The notes under the pieces: generated by a model
What the model was told of the DNA's origin: nothing
Databases searched by the model: none
What the model saw: only the letters and a program-made list of their open reading frames with translations
Shown: in pieces, positions 1 through 10,459 of the stretch
How the letters are laid out: every line of letters starts with the position of its first letter
Position numbering within the stretch: the first letter of the stretch is position 1
Position numbers and translations under genes: made by a program
Assembly (NCBI GenBank): GCA_963682025.1
Contig: OY821520.1
Span: 241,648,855-241,712,854, forward strand
Direction: 5' to 3'
DNA from: Cordilura impudica
Taxonomy: Eukaryota; Arthropoda; Insecta; Diptera; Scathophagidae
Length of the DNA: 64,000 nucleotides

Positions 1-1157
1 ACCAGCCCGTGTATACTCTTAACATTGTTATGTATAATATCTATTTGAAAATATTGACATTCAAGTTAAAATAGAAATAACTATTGCAAAGCTAATTAAA
101 ACAAAAATTGTGGCGCCATCTATTGTGGGATAGTCACGCTGAGCAAAATGAATTGACCCTCTGTTAATGCAAAAGAATTTCCCCACAACAAAATATTGCA
201 GAATTTTATGTAAATAAAATAAATACCGATTTATTTCTAACATGCAGTTATTATGGATATACATATATAGAATATATGTATATTATTTTTATTATATATG
301 TGTATGTATGTATGTATGTATATGTAAATATTACACACAAAAAATACAACATCAAACGTTATTTTTGTGTTTTTCTCTTTAAATAAATTAATACATATAT
401 AAAAATTTATTTTGCTAAATTTACTTTGCTTTTTTTTATTAACAACTAGGTACATATTTTAACATTATTTCCTTTAGATGCGGGTGAATTTTTACTCCAT
501 TTATATTAACTCGTAGTGTCTGCTTGTCGAAAAAATTATGGATCGATTTGAACCCCTTTCCCGTGACCCAATCGATCTGAAACTTTGCAGGCAGGCTTGT
601 AGCAATGACAGAAATGATCTAGTAAATTTTTTAGTGATGCCAAAACAATGGAAACTTTTAAATTTTTCTACCAGAGTTGATAAAAATGTACAAAAGGTTA
701 GTTTTTATTATATTATTACCACAACGACCACAAAAACAACAAGTCCAGCTATGACAACAATACAGCATTTAGAATAACAACAAGAACAATATACATAGAT
801 ACATCATATTTTTAATTTTTTTTTAACTTTTCAGAGATTTCCCTGGACCTGTTCCACCGATTTTAATGGTTTTTGAAATACAAATCTTCCCATGAATTTG
901 GTGAATCATTCGCACTAAAAATGATCACCCTACGTGTCCTATTCAGGGCGTGATCGTGACAAGAACAACATAGAATATTATATTTTTTCAAGACTTTTTT
1001 TAGTTCTTCATTCAAATTTCGGGCCCTAATCGACTGATTTGGAAGATTTTAAACAGCAAATTTCCCAGGATGTTATTGATGTTATATCAACGAGCACCCT
1101 AGCTGCCCGATTGATGCCGTCATCGTGATTTCCACAGACGGACAGACGGACATCGGT
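1..1157 (+). mobile_element. Family C Helentron-type element, 3' part (copy C0)
   Basis: This non-coding sequence matches the interior and distal half of the two fuller family C copies at 10460-14454 and 29908-37615: the block starting ACCAGCCCGTGTATACTCTT, the run TGTGGCGCCATCTATTGTGG, a TATG-rich microsatellite near 300, and a distal part with the CAGACGGACAGACGGACATC motif. It is cut by the window start and on the right at about 1157, where the LOA-like LINE begins, so the terminal stem-loop is missing. The ORF-like stretch at 538-777 is not preserved in the other copies and is not a gene. Similarity was judged by eye. Confidence 0.75.
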
Positions 1158-1159
1158 CT

Positions 1160-2798
1160 AACGACGCTTGTGTAAAGCCAATGAGTCATCCTCGGGTTTA
1201 AACCCCAGTTTGAACTTATAGCTCTTCTGCAAATGGAATTCTCCCTTGAGGTGTCCCACAATAAACCTTGTCTCTTATTTTAATGCCACCAACCTCGCAA
1301 CTTATCCATCTATTCCCTAGCATGTGACTGATCCAGGCTTTGATATCCCGGTCGATGTCGAATCGTTCTAGGGATCACAGTAGCGTATTGTTGATACATT
1401 GTTAAAAGCTCCTTCTATATCAATGAATATGGCTAGAGTGAAGATTTTTAGATCAAAAGATCTTTCGATGTGGTGAACTACTTCATGAAGCGCAGTTTCT
1501 ACTGAGCGTCCCTTTAAATAAGCGTGTTGTTTGAACTTCAACAGCTCATTTGTGATTTGAGATTTAACCATATTATCAACTATTCGCTCCATGGTTTTCA
1601 GTAGGAAGGATGTAGGACTTATCGGTCGTTAGGCCTTTGTGTTCGCGAAGCTTTCCTCTCCCGGCTTTGGTATGAAGACCACTTTGGCCTCCTGCCATGC
1701 CCTGGGGGTGTACGCTAATTTTAGGCAAGCAGAGAATATGCCAGCCAGACTACTACCAATTAAGTCCCCGCTTTTTTGTAGTAGAGCAGGAAAGTCTTCA
1801 TCTAGGCCTGCTGCCTTAAAAGGGGCAATGCTTTGTATTGCCTTAATTACCATATTTTTGTTTATTCTATCATATCTTTCCTCTCGATATTGTTCCTCAT
1901 TAGGCCCTTCATATTGTTCCCCATAGGGTCCCGTCTGCTGTTCCACGTTGGTTCCAGTTTTTCGGGATACATTGGTTCCAATTTCAGGGTCCCCTATTCG
2001 GCCCATATTCTTCCGTAAGAAAGTGTGTTTCCATCAATATTCTTATGGATTATTCCATCGATTCCGCCCGAATCCCCTCCCTATCGACTAGAGTTTCAGG
2101 CTGCGAATGGGTTTTCGATAAGAATTTCTTGATTTTTGAGACGTCATTAATGCTATCAACCTGTTCACAGATGTGTCTCCAGGAGTTGCGTTTGGCTGTT
2201 CGAATCTTTTTGTTGTAATCCCTGAGCTTAACATGGTAGTTATCCCAGTATATTGCGTGTTTTTTATGACGAGCCCTATTGAAAAGTCTTCGGACGTCCT
2301 TCCCAATATTTATCAGTTCCCCTGTTAGCCAGGGTTTTTCTCGGGGAGATCTCCTTTCCCGGAGTGGACAGCATTCCTTGAAGGACTCAATTAGGCTCCT
2401 CGTTAATTTGTCCACTTCCTCGTCAGCCTCTTCGACATACCTTAAGTCTGTGCGAGGAGTAGTTAGACGGGCTTGTAGATTTCTTCTAAATTTAGGCCAA
2501 TCAGTCTTAGCTTTATTCCTGAAATTGATGGGTTCAGGTGGTGGGTGTGTCAGTTGAAATAAAATGTATTGATGATCCGAGAAGGAATGTTCGCTAGAGA
2601 CATGCCAATCTTGGATATCATCCACTAAATTTTTCGAACAAATTGAAATATCTACAACCTCTTCCCTTAATTTGTTAACAAAGGTTGCCGTGTTCCCAAC
2701 ATTAAGGGTAAAAAGTCATTTTCGTTAAGGAATTCAAGTAAAGCATCCCCCCTTTGGTTACAGTTCGAACTTCCCCAAGCTATATGGTGAGAATTCTC
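1160..2798 (-). pseudogene. LOA/R1-like non-LTR retrotransposon ORF2 relic (endonuclease C-terminus plus reverse transcriptase)
   Basis: Read on the minus strand from 2798 to 1160. First comes the C-terminal part of an APE-type endonuclease (HHIAWGSSNCNQRG, then DWHVSSEHSFSDHQYI at about 2600). A basic linker follows (RRSPREKPWLTGEL), then RT motifs: AWQEAKVVFIPKPGEE (about 1680), LKTMERIVDNMVKSQITNEL (about 1580), HAYLKGRSVETALHEVVHHI (about 1510), the catalytic-strand segment FIDIEGAFNNV (about 1410), and GTPQG near 1250. The order and wording fit the LOA/R1 group, in which IEGAFDNV and GTPQGG are typical. The reading frame changes several times and stops interrupt it, and the YADD box, RNase H part and 5' half are absent. 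It is a dead fragment abutting family C at 1157. Clade assignment is from remembered family motifs, not a search. Confidence 0.82.
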
Positions 2799-2814
2799 AA
2801 CTTCATATTAAAGT

Positions 2815-4030
2815 TGCTTTGAAAATAATATATATAAATAAAGGCATAACTTAAAATTTTGGCTTTTTCACCCATGTTTGTTATTTCATAATTCTCTAAA
2901 CTTCCAGTGTATACCAAAGGGTTGAAAAAGTTATAGAATCTTCGTAATAAATAAAAAATTTAAATCATCAAATACTGCCACTGATAAATATAATTTTCTC
3001 CATTATGAAAGAGAATTAAACTTCCTTAACAAATTTTTACATACTCAATACATAATGAGTGTTAATGATTCTATCATTGTTAGTCCTAAAAGATTTTGGA
3101 GTTTTATTAATTCTGAAAAAGGTGCATCTGCCATTCCTGCTTAAATGTCTCATCAGAGGTATACTTCTAAGTCTATTCGTGGTTCTATTAATCTATTTGC
3201 TGATTATTGGAATAGCAATTTTAATACAGAAAACTTTCATAATAGGTTTGATATGGACGAAATAAATTAATTTTTTGATTTTGGTTGTTATGGGTATTTC
3301 TAACCTCGCAAATTCGTTTAAATGTGATGCTGATGGTATTTCTGCCTTTTTATTGAAACATTAGTTTATCCTCTTAAAAGAATTTCTAATGATTCAGGTA
3401 ATAGGAATGAGGTTTCTAATTATAGACCAATTTCTAAATTAACAAACATTGCCAAAGTTTGTGATACAGTATATCTCCAATTGACCGCGCTACATTTCTA
3501 GATCAACTGCTATAAACTTAGCTGTTTTTATTAATTATTGTATGGGCCATTTTGAAAATGGTGTTCAAACTGACGCAATATATACCGATTTTGCTAAGGT
3601 ATTTGAACGTGTACCTCATGAATTGGTGCTATTAAAGCTGTCAAAAATTGAGTTTCATTCTGAAATGCTGAAATTATTTCGTTTTTATTTAATTGACAGA
3701 ATCTGTAATGTCTCAATTGATGGAATTCGTTCAGATTTTTTCATTGCAACTTCTGGCATTCCCCGAGGTCCGTCCATTGCTTTTTAATATTTTTATTAAT
3801 GAGGTTTGTAGTTCTTTTAAAAATTCAAAACAGCTTTTGTATGCGGATGATCTCAAAATTTTTAAGACTATTTGTAACATAATGTACACTTTTGATCTTC
3901 TAAATGACTTGGATAGAGTATTTTGTGGTCTGAACGAAATGGCATTCGTTTTCATGTTAATAAATGTCGATTTACGACTTTTCATAGATGTGGATGATAT
4001 CTTGGACTTAGGTGTAGTATCTGATACTAA
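2815..4030 (+). pseudogene. Jockey/CR1-group LINE reverse transcriptase relic, 5' segment
   Basis: A degenerate LINE ORF2 on the plus strand. Linker sequence (SPKRFWSFINSEKG, about 3085; SINLFADYWNSNF, about 3190) precedes RT motifs: PISKLTNIAKVCD (about 3430), IYTDFAKVFERVPHELVLLK (about 3580), ATSGIPRG (about 3750), LLFNIFINEVCSSFKNSK with LLYADDLKIFK (about 3790-3870), and DDILDLGVVSDT at 3990-4025. The FADD/YADD aspartates are still visible, but the frame is broken by several stops and at least one shift at about 3770. The coding sequence halts at 4027 where a foldback MITE has inserted and resumes at 6742. Endonuclease and ORF1 are missing. Clade (Jockey versus CR1 group) is uncertain. 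Confidence 0.8.
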
Positions 4031-4599
4031 TGCCGTTTTCTTTTCTCACAAAAAATGTCGCATTTTATTTGCACTTTTTTCATATTTTTATTTTTATACC
4101 CTCCACACGTCAGTGGCAGAGGGTATATATAGGTTTGTCATTCTGTTTGCAACGCATCGAAAAACTAATTTCCGACCCCATAAAGTATATATATTCTTGA
4201 TCCTTATCACAGCTCGAGTCGGTATAGCGATGTCCGTCTGTCTGTTGAAATCACGCTCATTCACAAAAAAGCCATCTCACTGGATAAGGTTACAAAAATA
4301 TCATTTGCCATAATTCCCAGCAGCTTGTTATTGAAAACGGACTACATCGGGCATCACTGTGATTAGATACGAACAAAAATATGTAGATATCTCTAAAGAA
4401 AACATAAAACCCAGTGTGTTTGTTGTAAAAGTTTATTGGTTGAACATAATAATTGTACAACAACATAAAAAAATGCCACAAAAATAATATGCATATATAT
4501 TAACAATACCAAGAACACAGAACATAGCTCATGTTAGTAGTATTGCCACATATTTTTTTATCGTTATCACGTTATAATAAAAAAAATCGCCAATATGAA

Positions 4600-5095
4600 A
4601 GAAAAAATGAAAACGAAAAATGGAAATTTACCAATGGATAATGAAAATGGAAAATGGAGAATGAAAAATAAAAATGAAAAATGGAAAATGAAAAACGGAA
4701 AATGGAAAGTGTAAAATAGAATATGAAAAACAAAGAATAGAAAATGGAAAATGAAAAATGGAAAATGAAAAAAGAAAATTGAAAAATGAAAAATGGAAAA
4801 TAGAAAATTGAGAACGGAAAATGGAAAATGAAAAACGGAAAATGGAAAATGAAAAATGTAAAATAGAATATGAAAAATTGAGAATGGAAAATGAAAAATG
4901 AAAAAAGAAAATTGAAAAATGAAAAATGCAAAATGAAAAATGGAAAATGAAATTGAAAAATGGAAAATGAAAAATGAAAAATGAAAATTGAAAAATGGAA
5001 AATGAAAATTGAAAAATGAAAAATGGAAAGTGGAAAATGGAAACGAAAAGTGAAATATGAAAAATGGAATATGAAAATTGAAAAAGGGAAAATGG

Positions 5096-5126
<31 letters not shown>

Positions 5127-5740
5127 TGAAAAATGGAAAATGAAAATTGAAGAATGAAAAATGACTACTAGAAAATGGAAATTGAAAATTGAAAAAATAA
5201 AAATGAATAATGGAAAATGAAAAATGGAAAATGAAAATTGAAAAATGAATATTAAAAAATAAAAATGAAAAATGGAAAACGCAAAATGGAAAAATGAAAA
5301 ATGGGAAATTGAAAACGAAAATTGAAAAATGGAAAATGAAAAATGAAAATTGAAAATTGAAAAATGAAAAATGGAAAATGGACAATGAAAACTGAAAAAT
5401 GAAAAACGGAAAATGAAAAATGGAAAGTGGAAAATGGAAAACGAAAATTGAAAATTAAAAATGGAAAATGAAAATTGAAAAATCGAAAATGAAAATTGAA
5501 AAATGAAAAGTTAAAAATGGAAAATGAAAATTTAAAAAATTAAAAATGGAAAATGAAAAATGAAAAATGGCAAATGGAAATTGAAAAACTAAAAATGGAA
5601 AATGGAATATGAATAACGAAAACTAAAAAATGAAAAATTTAAAATGGAAAATGGAAACTGAAATATGAAAAATGGAATATGGAAAGTGTAAAATGAAAAT
5701 TGAAAAATGGAACATGAAAAATTAAGATTGAAAAAAAAAA
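4600..5740. repeat. Degenerate AT-rich array, unit near GAAAATGGAAAAT
   Basis: Irregular tandem array of GAAAATG, GAAAAT, GGAAAATG and GAAAAATG words with occasional GAAAACG and GAAAATT variants. It lies inside family A copy A1. Long minus-strand open frames across it encode only F, H, I and S runs and are artefacts of a repeat with few stop codons on one strand. Confidence 0.95.
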
Positions 5741-6500
5741 TGAGTAATGAAAAATTAAAAATTAAAAATTAAAAATTAAAAATTAAAAATTAAAAATTAA
5801 AAATTAAAAATTTTAAATTAAAAACAAAAAATTAAAAATTAAAAAATCAAAATTAAAAATTAAAAATTAAAAATTAAAAACTAAAAATTAAAAATTAAAA
5901 ATTAAAAATTAAAAATTAAAAATTAAAAATTAAAAATTAAAAATTAATAATTAAAAATTAAAAATTAAAAATTAAAAATTAAAAATTAAAAATTGAAAAT
6001 TAAAAATTAAAAATTAAAAATTAAAAATTAAAAATTAAAAATTAATAATTAAAAATTAAAAATTAAAAATTAAAAATTAAAAATTAAAAATTAAAAGTTA
6101 AAAATTAAAAATTAAAAATTAAAAATTAAAAATTAAAAATTAAAAATTAAAAATTAAAAATTAAAAATTAAAAATTAAAAATTAAAAATTAAAAATTAAA
6201 AATTAAAAATTAAAAATTAAAAATTAAAAATTAAAAATTAAAAATTAAAAATTAAAAATTAAAAATTAAAAATTAAAAATTAAAAATTAAAAATTAAAAA
6301 TTAAAAATTAAAAATTAAAAATTAAAAATTAAAAATTTAAAATTTAAAATTAAAAATTAAAAATTAAAAATTAAAAATTAAAAATTAAAAATTAAAAATT
6401 AAAAATTAAAAATTAAAAATTAAAAATTAAAAATTAAAAATTAAAAATTAAAAATTAAAAATTAAAAATAAAAAATTAAAAATTGGAAATTAAAAATTAA
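5741..6500. repeat. (TTAAAAA)n 7-bp satellite-like array
   Basis: Roughly one hundred copies of the 7-mer TTAAAAA, with sparse substitutions (for example TTAATAA near 5947 and 6043, TTGAAAA near 5995). It is nearly homogeneous in its right half. It adjoins the degenerate GAAAATG array and lies inside family A copy A1. The same 7-mer forms arrays in copy A3 and at 51443-51905. Confidence 0.97.
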
Positions 6501-6741
6501 AGACTCAGGTGGAGAGTATCAAAAAATTCGGCACAGCCGAATTTAACACTCTTACCTGTTTTTTTTTATATATTCTGAATCAAAAGCAACCTTATCTTAT
6601 TTATGAACGTAGCAATTTGAGACCCTTCGAATGAGGTATAAGATAAGGTTGTTCTTAATTCAGAATATATAAAAAAAAATACACTTTTTGAAAAATGTGA
6701 AAATAAAATGCTAAATTTTTTTGTGAGAATAGCAAACGGCA

Positions 6742-7345
6742 TAAGGTTCTCTTTAGTTTCAACTTGAACTATATCGTTCCTAAAGCTTATTCGCTTTTAT
6801 GTTTTATTCGGCGTAATATTGGTAACCTGTTTGATTATAATGCGAAAAAATAATATTTTTGTCTTTTGTGCGGTCGAAATTGGAATATGCTTCATTTATT
6901 TGGAGCCCTAATGCTAGCGTCGGCATAAATCGTATGGAAAAAATTCAAGTCAAATTTCTAAAAATCACTTTTTCGTCTCTTCATTTCTCAACCATTCCCA
7001 CATCTTATGAGCACATCTGTAGATTTGGATTTCTATGTAATCTCTTGAATCTCGAAGGAAAATATGCTCATTAAGATTTTTGCGGGACATAATTTTTGAT
7101 TTAATTGATTGCCTTGATCTTTCACATTTATTTAAATTTTTGGTTCCTCAAATTTCATTGAGAAGAAACAATTTTTTTCATATTGAGTTTCGTAGAACTG
7201 AATATCGTCGTAATGAACCTCTAACCAAATTTATGAGATTTGAATTATATTTAAGTATTTCTACCAATGAGTTTCAAACTTGTTTAAATAAATTGTTCTA
7301 ATTTTAGTAATAAGCTGCTAGTCTCAATAAATAAATAAATAAATA
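6742..7345 (+). pseudogene. Jockey/CR1-group LINE relic, 3' segment and tail
   Basis: Continuation of the LINE interrupted at 4030. It encodes IVPKAYSLLCFIRRNIGNLF (about 6775-6835), then the conserved thumb-region motif SFVRSKLEYASFIWSPNASV (about 6865-6920) and MEKIQVKFLK, then a C-terminal tail to about 7301. Frame changes occur at about 6850 and 7075. The 3' end is an AATA-rich simple tail (ATAAATAAATAAATAA at about 7327-7343), as expected for LINE 3' ends in this window. Inactive. Confidence 0.8.
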
Positions 7346-9109
7346 ATCTGTAGAAGCTGGTGAACAAAAAACATTAGTAAAACCTTCGAAGGAAAAATAT
7401 GCGAAAATTGCTATAATTCGAAAAAAAAATTTAAGCGGCAAAGTCATTATAAATGGCTAAACGTGTGGTTAATGGTTACAGTGAAAACACTGATGAGCTT
7501 TGACCTTTGGCAGTAAGTTCCTGGTGTATGCAGTGCTAATGAGATCTGATAAAAATTTAAAGGTTTTATTTTTCTTTTTTTTTTTTTTGCAGATAAAAAA
7601 AATTATTTGAAACCACTTTAGTGAGTTTTGTGTAGTTATTTCAAATTTACGTAAAGAAAGTTGCGTTAATAAAATTTTTTTGAAAAATTCTTTTTGAAAA
7701 ATTCTTGTAATGTGGATTTATTTCTTCTTTTTTGAAAGAACCCTAATGGAAGAAGCGTTTCACAGGCATATCACAAAATAAAAGTAATTAACCTACAATT
7801 ATACTTTTAAATCACTGCCACTTGAGTGGATAATTAATACAAAAATAATTATAGTTAATTTAGAAACAAAGAATATGAAAGAAAAAGAAACTTCTTATTT
7901 AACAGCATTTTCAAAAGCCAAAGTTAATTATTCTATTTGAGCTTAAACTCCACTATAAACTTAAAAAAAGTTTTAAATACAAAAGCTGACCTCTTTTATG
8001 GTTAGATTAACATCCATCTATAAAACATCTGCATATAGACACCAACAATCGAACCAGTCACAAATGCCACAAATTAATATGACATCAAAAACAAAAACAA
8101 CACAAATATTCAGCCCATAGAGATAACTTTGATTTAACACAAACAATAGTAACACAAAGCCATAGCTGAGTTGTTTTTTTTTTTAATAATTCTAAGAAGA
8201 AAAGGTTAAAATTATTTAAAAAAAAAAAAACAATGGCTGTTATATTAAAAATAAGAAAAGAAAATATATTAACATATGCACTAACAGGAAAATCATTTAT
8301 TATTTACAAAATCAAAGAGGTGAAACAGGTTAAACTAATATTTATGGGTAAAAAAATTTACCGTAAAACTAGAACAACTATTTGATATACAAAGTATAGT
8401 TTTTTATATCCATTTTAATGAAAGGCTCGTATCACCAACTCCACCATCACCAAAAATCCAAAACCATCTTAAATATTTATGTATTAATGTTAAATTTCTC
8501 TTTAAAATAATTTTTAACGTTTTTATTGCTGTAATAGAAATTTTCTTGTATAATATTTCATAAGTTTAGATGACGGTCTTTCACATTCTTTATTTCTTAT
8601 GCTAACAGAAATGAGCGGAAAAAACTTATTCAAAATACTACTATTCGCATATTGTCATGTATCAAAAGCAATTAAAACACAGGCTGCACTTTACTCTACA
8701 TAGAGCTGAGTAAATGATTCACATTTTTCATGCCTTCAATTCACGTGTATTACCACTTGTTAAGGTCTTCATTTTTATGTGGTCAGTAAATTTTTTTTTA
8801 TATATGGGGCGTTTCATGTCAAGTGACCCAACTTTTGAAACCGACCGGGACAAAATTTGCACCAAGGTTAGTTCTATTAGATAGTAGCTCAGACACAATT
8901 TTCAACAAAATCGGCCAAGAAATCTCTGGCCAAACAGGTGTTTTTTCTCATTCATGTAACTTTTTACTTATTTTTCTTAGCAAAATTTGTCCCAAATGGT
9001 ATATATATAAAGTGACCATATATTTTTTACCTGAAAACGGGACATCCAATAATTCTGATGGGTTCGGTTATATGAAATGGAAATGCATAGATAATATAAT
9101 AATATTTTA
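7346..9109. other. AT-rich non-coding stretch, no gene recognised
   Basis: No convincing coding sequence on either strand. From 8800 the text changes character (GGGGCGTTTCATGTCAAGTG, then GACCATATATTTTTTACCTG near 9015), reminiscent of transposon flank sequence and possibly part of the hAT relic that follows, but I cannot define ends. The 99-codon open frame at 8823-9122 runs into the Helitron at 9110 and is not credible as a gene. Confidence 0.6.
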
Positions 9110-9482
9110 TAGTAGATTCTAGTCCTCGAAATTCGAATGCAATTTTTAGGAAATTTTATTTTTCATTAAATAAAGACCCTGAAGGTATGCTAATCAATTA
9201 TAGCCAATTCACAAATCAACACAAAAACACTCATTTTTATTACAAACACATTAACAAATTTAATAAACACACACATAGCATATGTATAATTTTATGTATG
9301 TGCTAGCAGCAACTTTAAATGCAATTTACTCAAAATAAAGGAAAAAATTAAAAAATCCGTGAATCTGCAAAATGGCTTAAAAGAAATTAATTTCAAATAA
9401 TATACGTTTGGTCAAAATCAGGATAAAACAGTAGAACAAAACATCGGTCACAAGAAATCGCCTAGCCTATTAATATAATAGA
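9110..9482 (-). mobile_element. Short non-autonomous Helitron, family H (copy H1)
   Basis: Read on the minus strand, the element starts TCTATTATATTAATAGGCTA after an A. It carries the GACCGATGTTTTGTTCTACT segment and ends with a decayed form of the CTGCTAG terminus before a T. About ten bases inside that end is the small inverted repeat CGAATTTCGAG. Four copies in the window share about 370 bp (9110, 17971, 39624, 45182). A|TC...CTAG|T with a subterminal 3' hairpin is the canonical Helitron signature. There is no coding capacity. H1 interrupts the sequence leading into the hAT relic. Confidence 0.78.
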
Positions 9483-9535
9483 TTTGTCCATAGTGAGTGG
9501 CATTATTTATTTTACGTTACACTACAAAAAATTGT

Positions 9536-10290
9536 TTATACTGTGTTATATTTTTCAGAGGCACAAATTTGTTTCAAAATTTTAGGTGACGATTTCAAAT
9601 ATGTGTGGAACTCTTGGCAGGATTTTTTTATTATTAACTTTAATAAGTAACATAGCAGTAAGCACTTATACCCTTGAGTTTTATCTTCGGTCCACAACTT
9701 GTTCATCAAAGAAAATACACGTTCAACCGGCGCATTTGTACCAGGCAAACATAAAATATATTCAACTATAATTTAAAAATTTGCATGGTTTAAGTAATTG
9801 CTTTTAAAATGTTTAAATACTTCCACCCAACGATTTTCCGTAGAAATATTTTGTTGATTCCATTCATCAATTTTCTGCGATGTTACGTATTAAGAGACGA
9901 CTGAATATTCATCGAATATTTCCGTATATTTATTGCAATCGATATGTTCTTTTTCGATCAATATATCTAGATTCTAGAACTTTTTGAACATCTTCCCACT
10001 GTGGTACTTCTGTTAAATTTGCCCAATTAAGTTTTTCTAAATCTTTGTTATAAAGAGTCCATTGCTCTAGCATTCTTTTCTTTAGCATTAATTTTCTCGA
10101 AATTCACGTCAATATCGGAGTAACCATCTTCTTTTAATTTTTCAAGTAAACCACGGACTGAAGTGAGAAGAAAGTGAGAAGAAAGTGAGCTGTCTCTTTC
10201 TGAAACAAATTGTTAATTTCACTTGCTGCTTCAATTTTTTGGCAATTTTTACATTACAAGTTTCTGCAGCAGCTGAAGAATCCAAGGGGT
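9536..10290 (-). pseudogene. hAT-superfamily transposase relic, C-terminal part
   Basis: Minus-strand fragments in several frames. KRMLEQWTLYNKDLEKLNWA and LTEVPQWEDVQKVLESRYID lie at about 9950-10080, and FDEYSVV-like sequence plus KIDEWNQQNISTENRWVEVF at about 9830-9900. The hAT dimerisation-domain signature LPGTNAPVERVFSLMNKLWT is at about 9690-9750, followed by SCQEFHTYL near 9610. The wording PGTNAPVERVFS with a trailing EKYN is typical of insect ZBED/hAT transposases. Frameshifts and the missing N-terminal half (zinc finger, first catalytic aspartate) show it is dead. Terminal repeats were not resolved. Confidence 0.75.
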
Positions 10291-10459
10291 AAAAAAGGTG
10301 TGACATTTATAAAAATTATATTAAAATTTTACAAAGTTTTGTGGTAATTATGCGACTACATAAAATTAACGATAAATTTTGTTTCACCCCGTCAATTTAA
10401 ATTTTTTTTAAGTCTTTTTAGTGTGTAAGCAAATCTGACTCAATACGATAACATTGTTT

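Larger units (their letters stand above)
4095..6560 (-). mobile_element. Family A Helentron-type (DINE-1-like) element, copy A1
   Basis: One end is the stem-loop region TATACCCTCCACACGTCAGT with a matching AGAGGGTATATA. The core follows (GTTTGTCATTCTGTTTGCAA, CCCATAAAGTATATATATTC, GATGTCCGTCTGTC). The other end, read on the minus strand, is AACAGGTAAGAGTGTTAAAT with the small palindrome TTCGGCTGTGCCGAA and then TACCCTCCAC-like sequence. The middle is filled by AT-rich arrays (4600-6500). These traits (stem-loop end, subterminal palindrome, central tandem repeats, no coding capacity) are those of Helentron-associated non-autonomous elements such as DINE-1/INE-1. The element sits in a T-tract of the MITE left arm. 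Strand is given relative to the AACAAGTAAG end. Confidence 0.78.
4031..6741. mobile_element. Foldback MITE with TAA target duplication, split by a family A element
   Basis: Terminal inverted repeats begin TGCCGTTTTCTTTTCTCACA at 4031 and, read on the minus strand, TGCCGTTTGCTATTCTCACA at 6741. The repeat continues inward through CATTTTATTT. Beyond the nested family A element (4095-6560) the inner arms pair again: TATATATTCTGAAT at 6568-6581 against its complement at 6657-6670, then CAACCTTATCTTAT against ATAAGATAAGGTTG. Without the insertion the element is about 250 bp and is nearly one hairpin. It is flanked by TAA at 4028-4030 and 6742-6744. Removing the element and one TAA restores LINE coding continuity (DLGVVSDT followed by KVLFSFNLNYIVPKAY). 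A 3-bp TAA duplication is usual for the PIF/Harbinger group, but no transposase is present, so superfamily is inference. Confidence 0.82.

Noticed and set aside
4567..5385. 272-codon minus-strand open frame of F/H/S/I repeats
   Set aside because: It is the translation of a GAAAATG-type tandem array that lacks stop codons on that strand; the same happens at 44310-44657.
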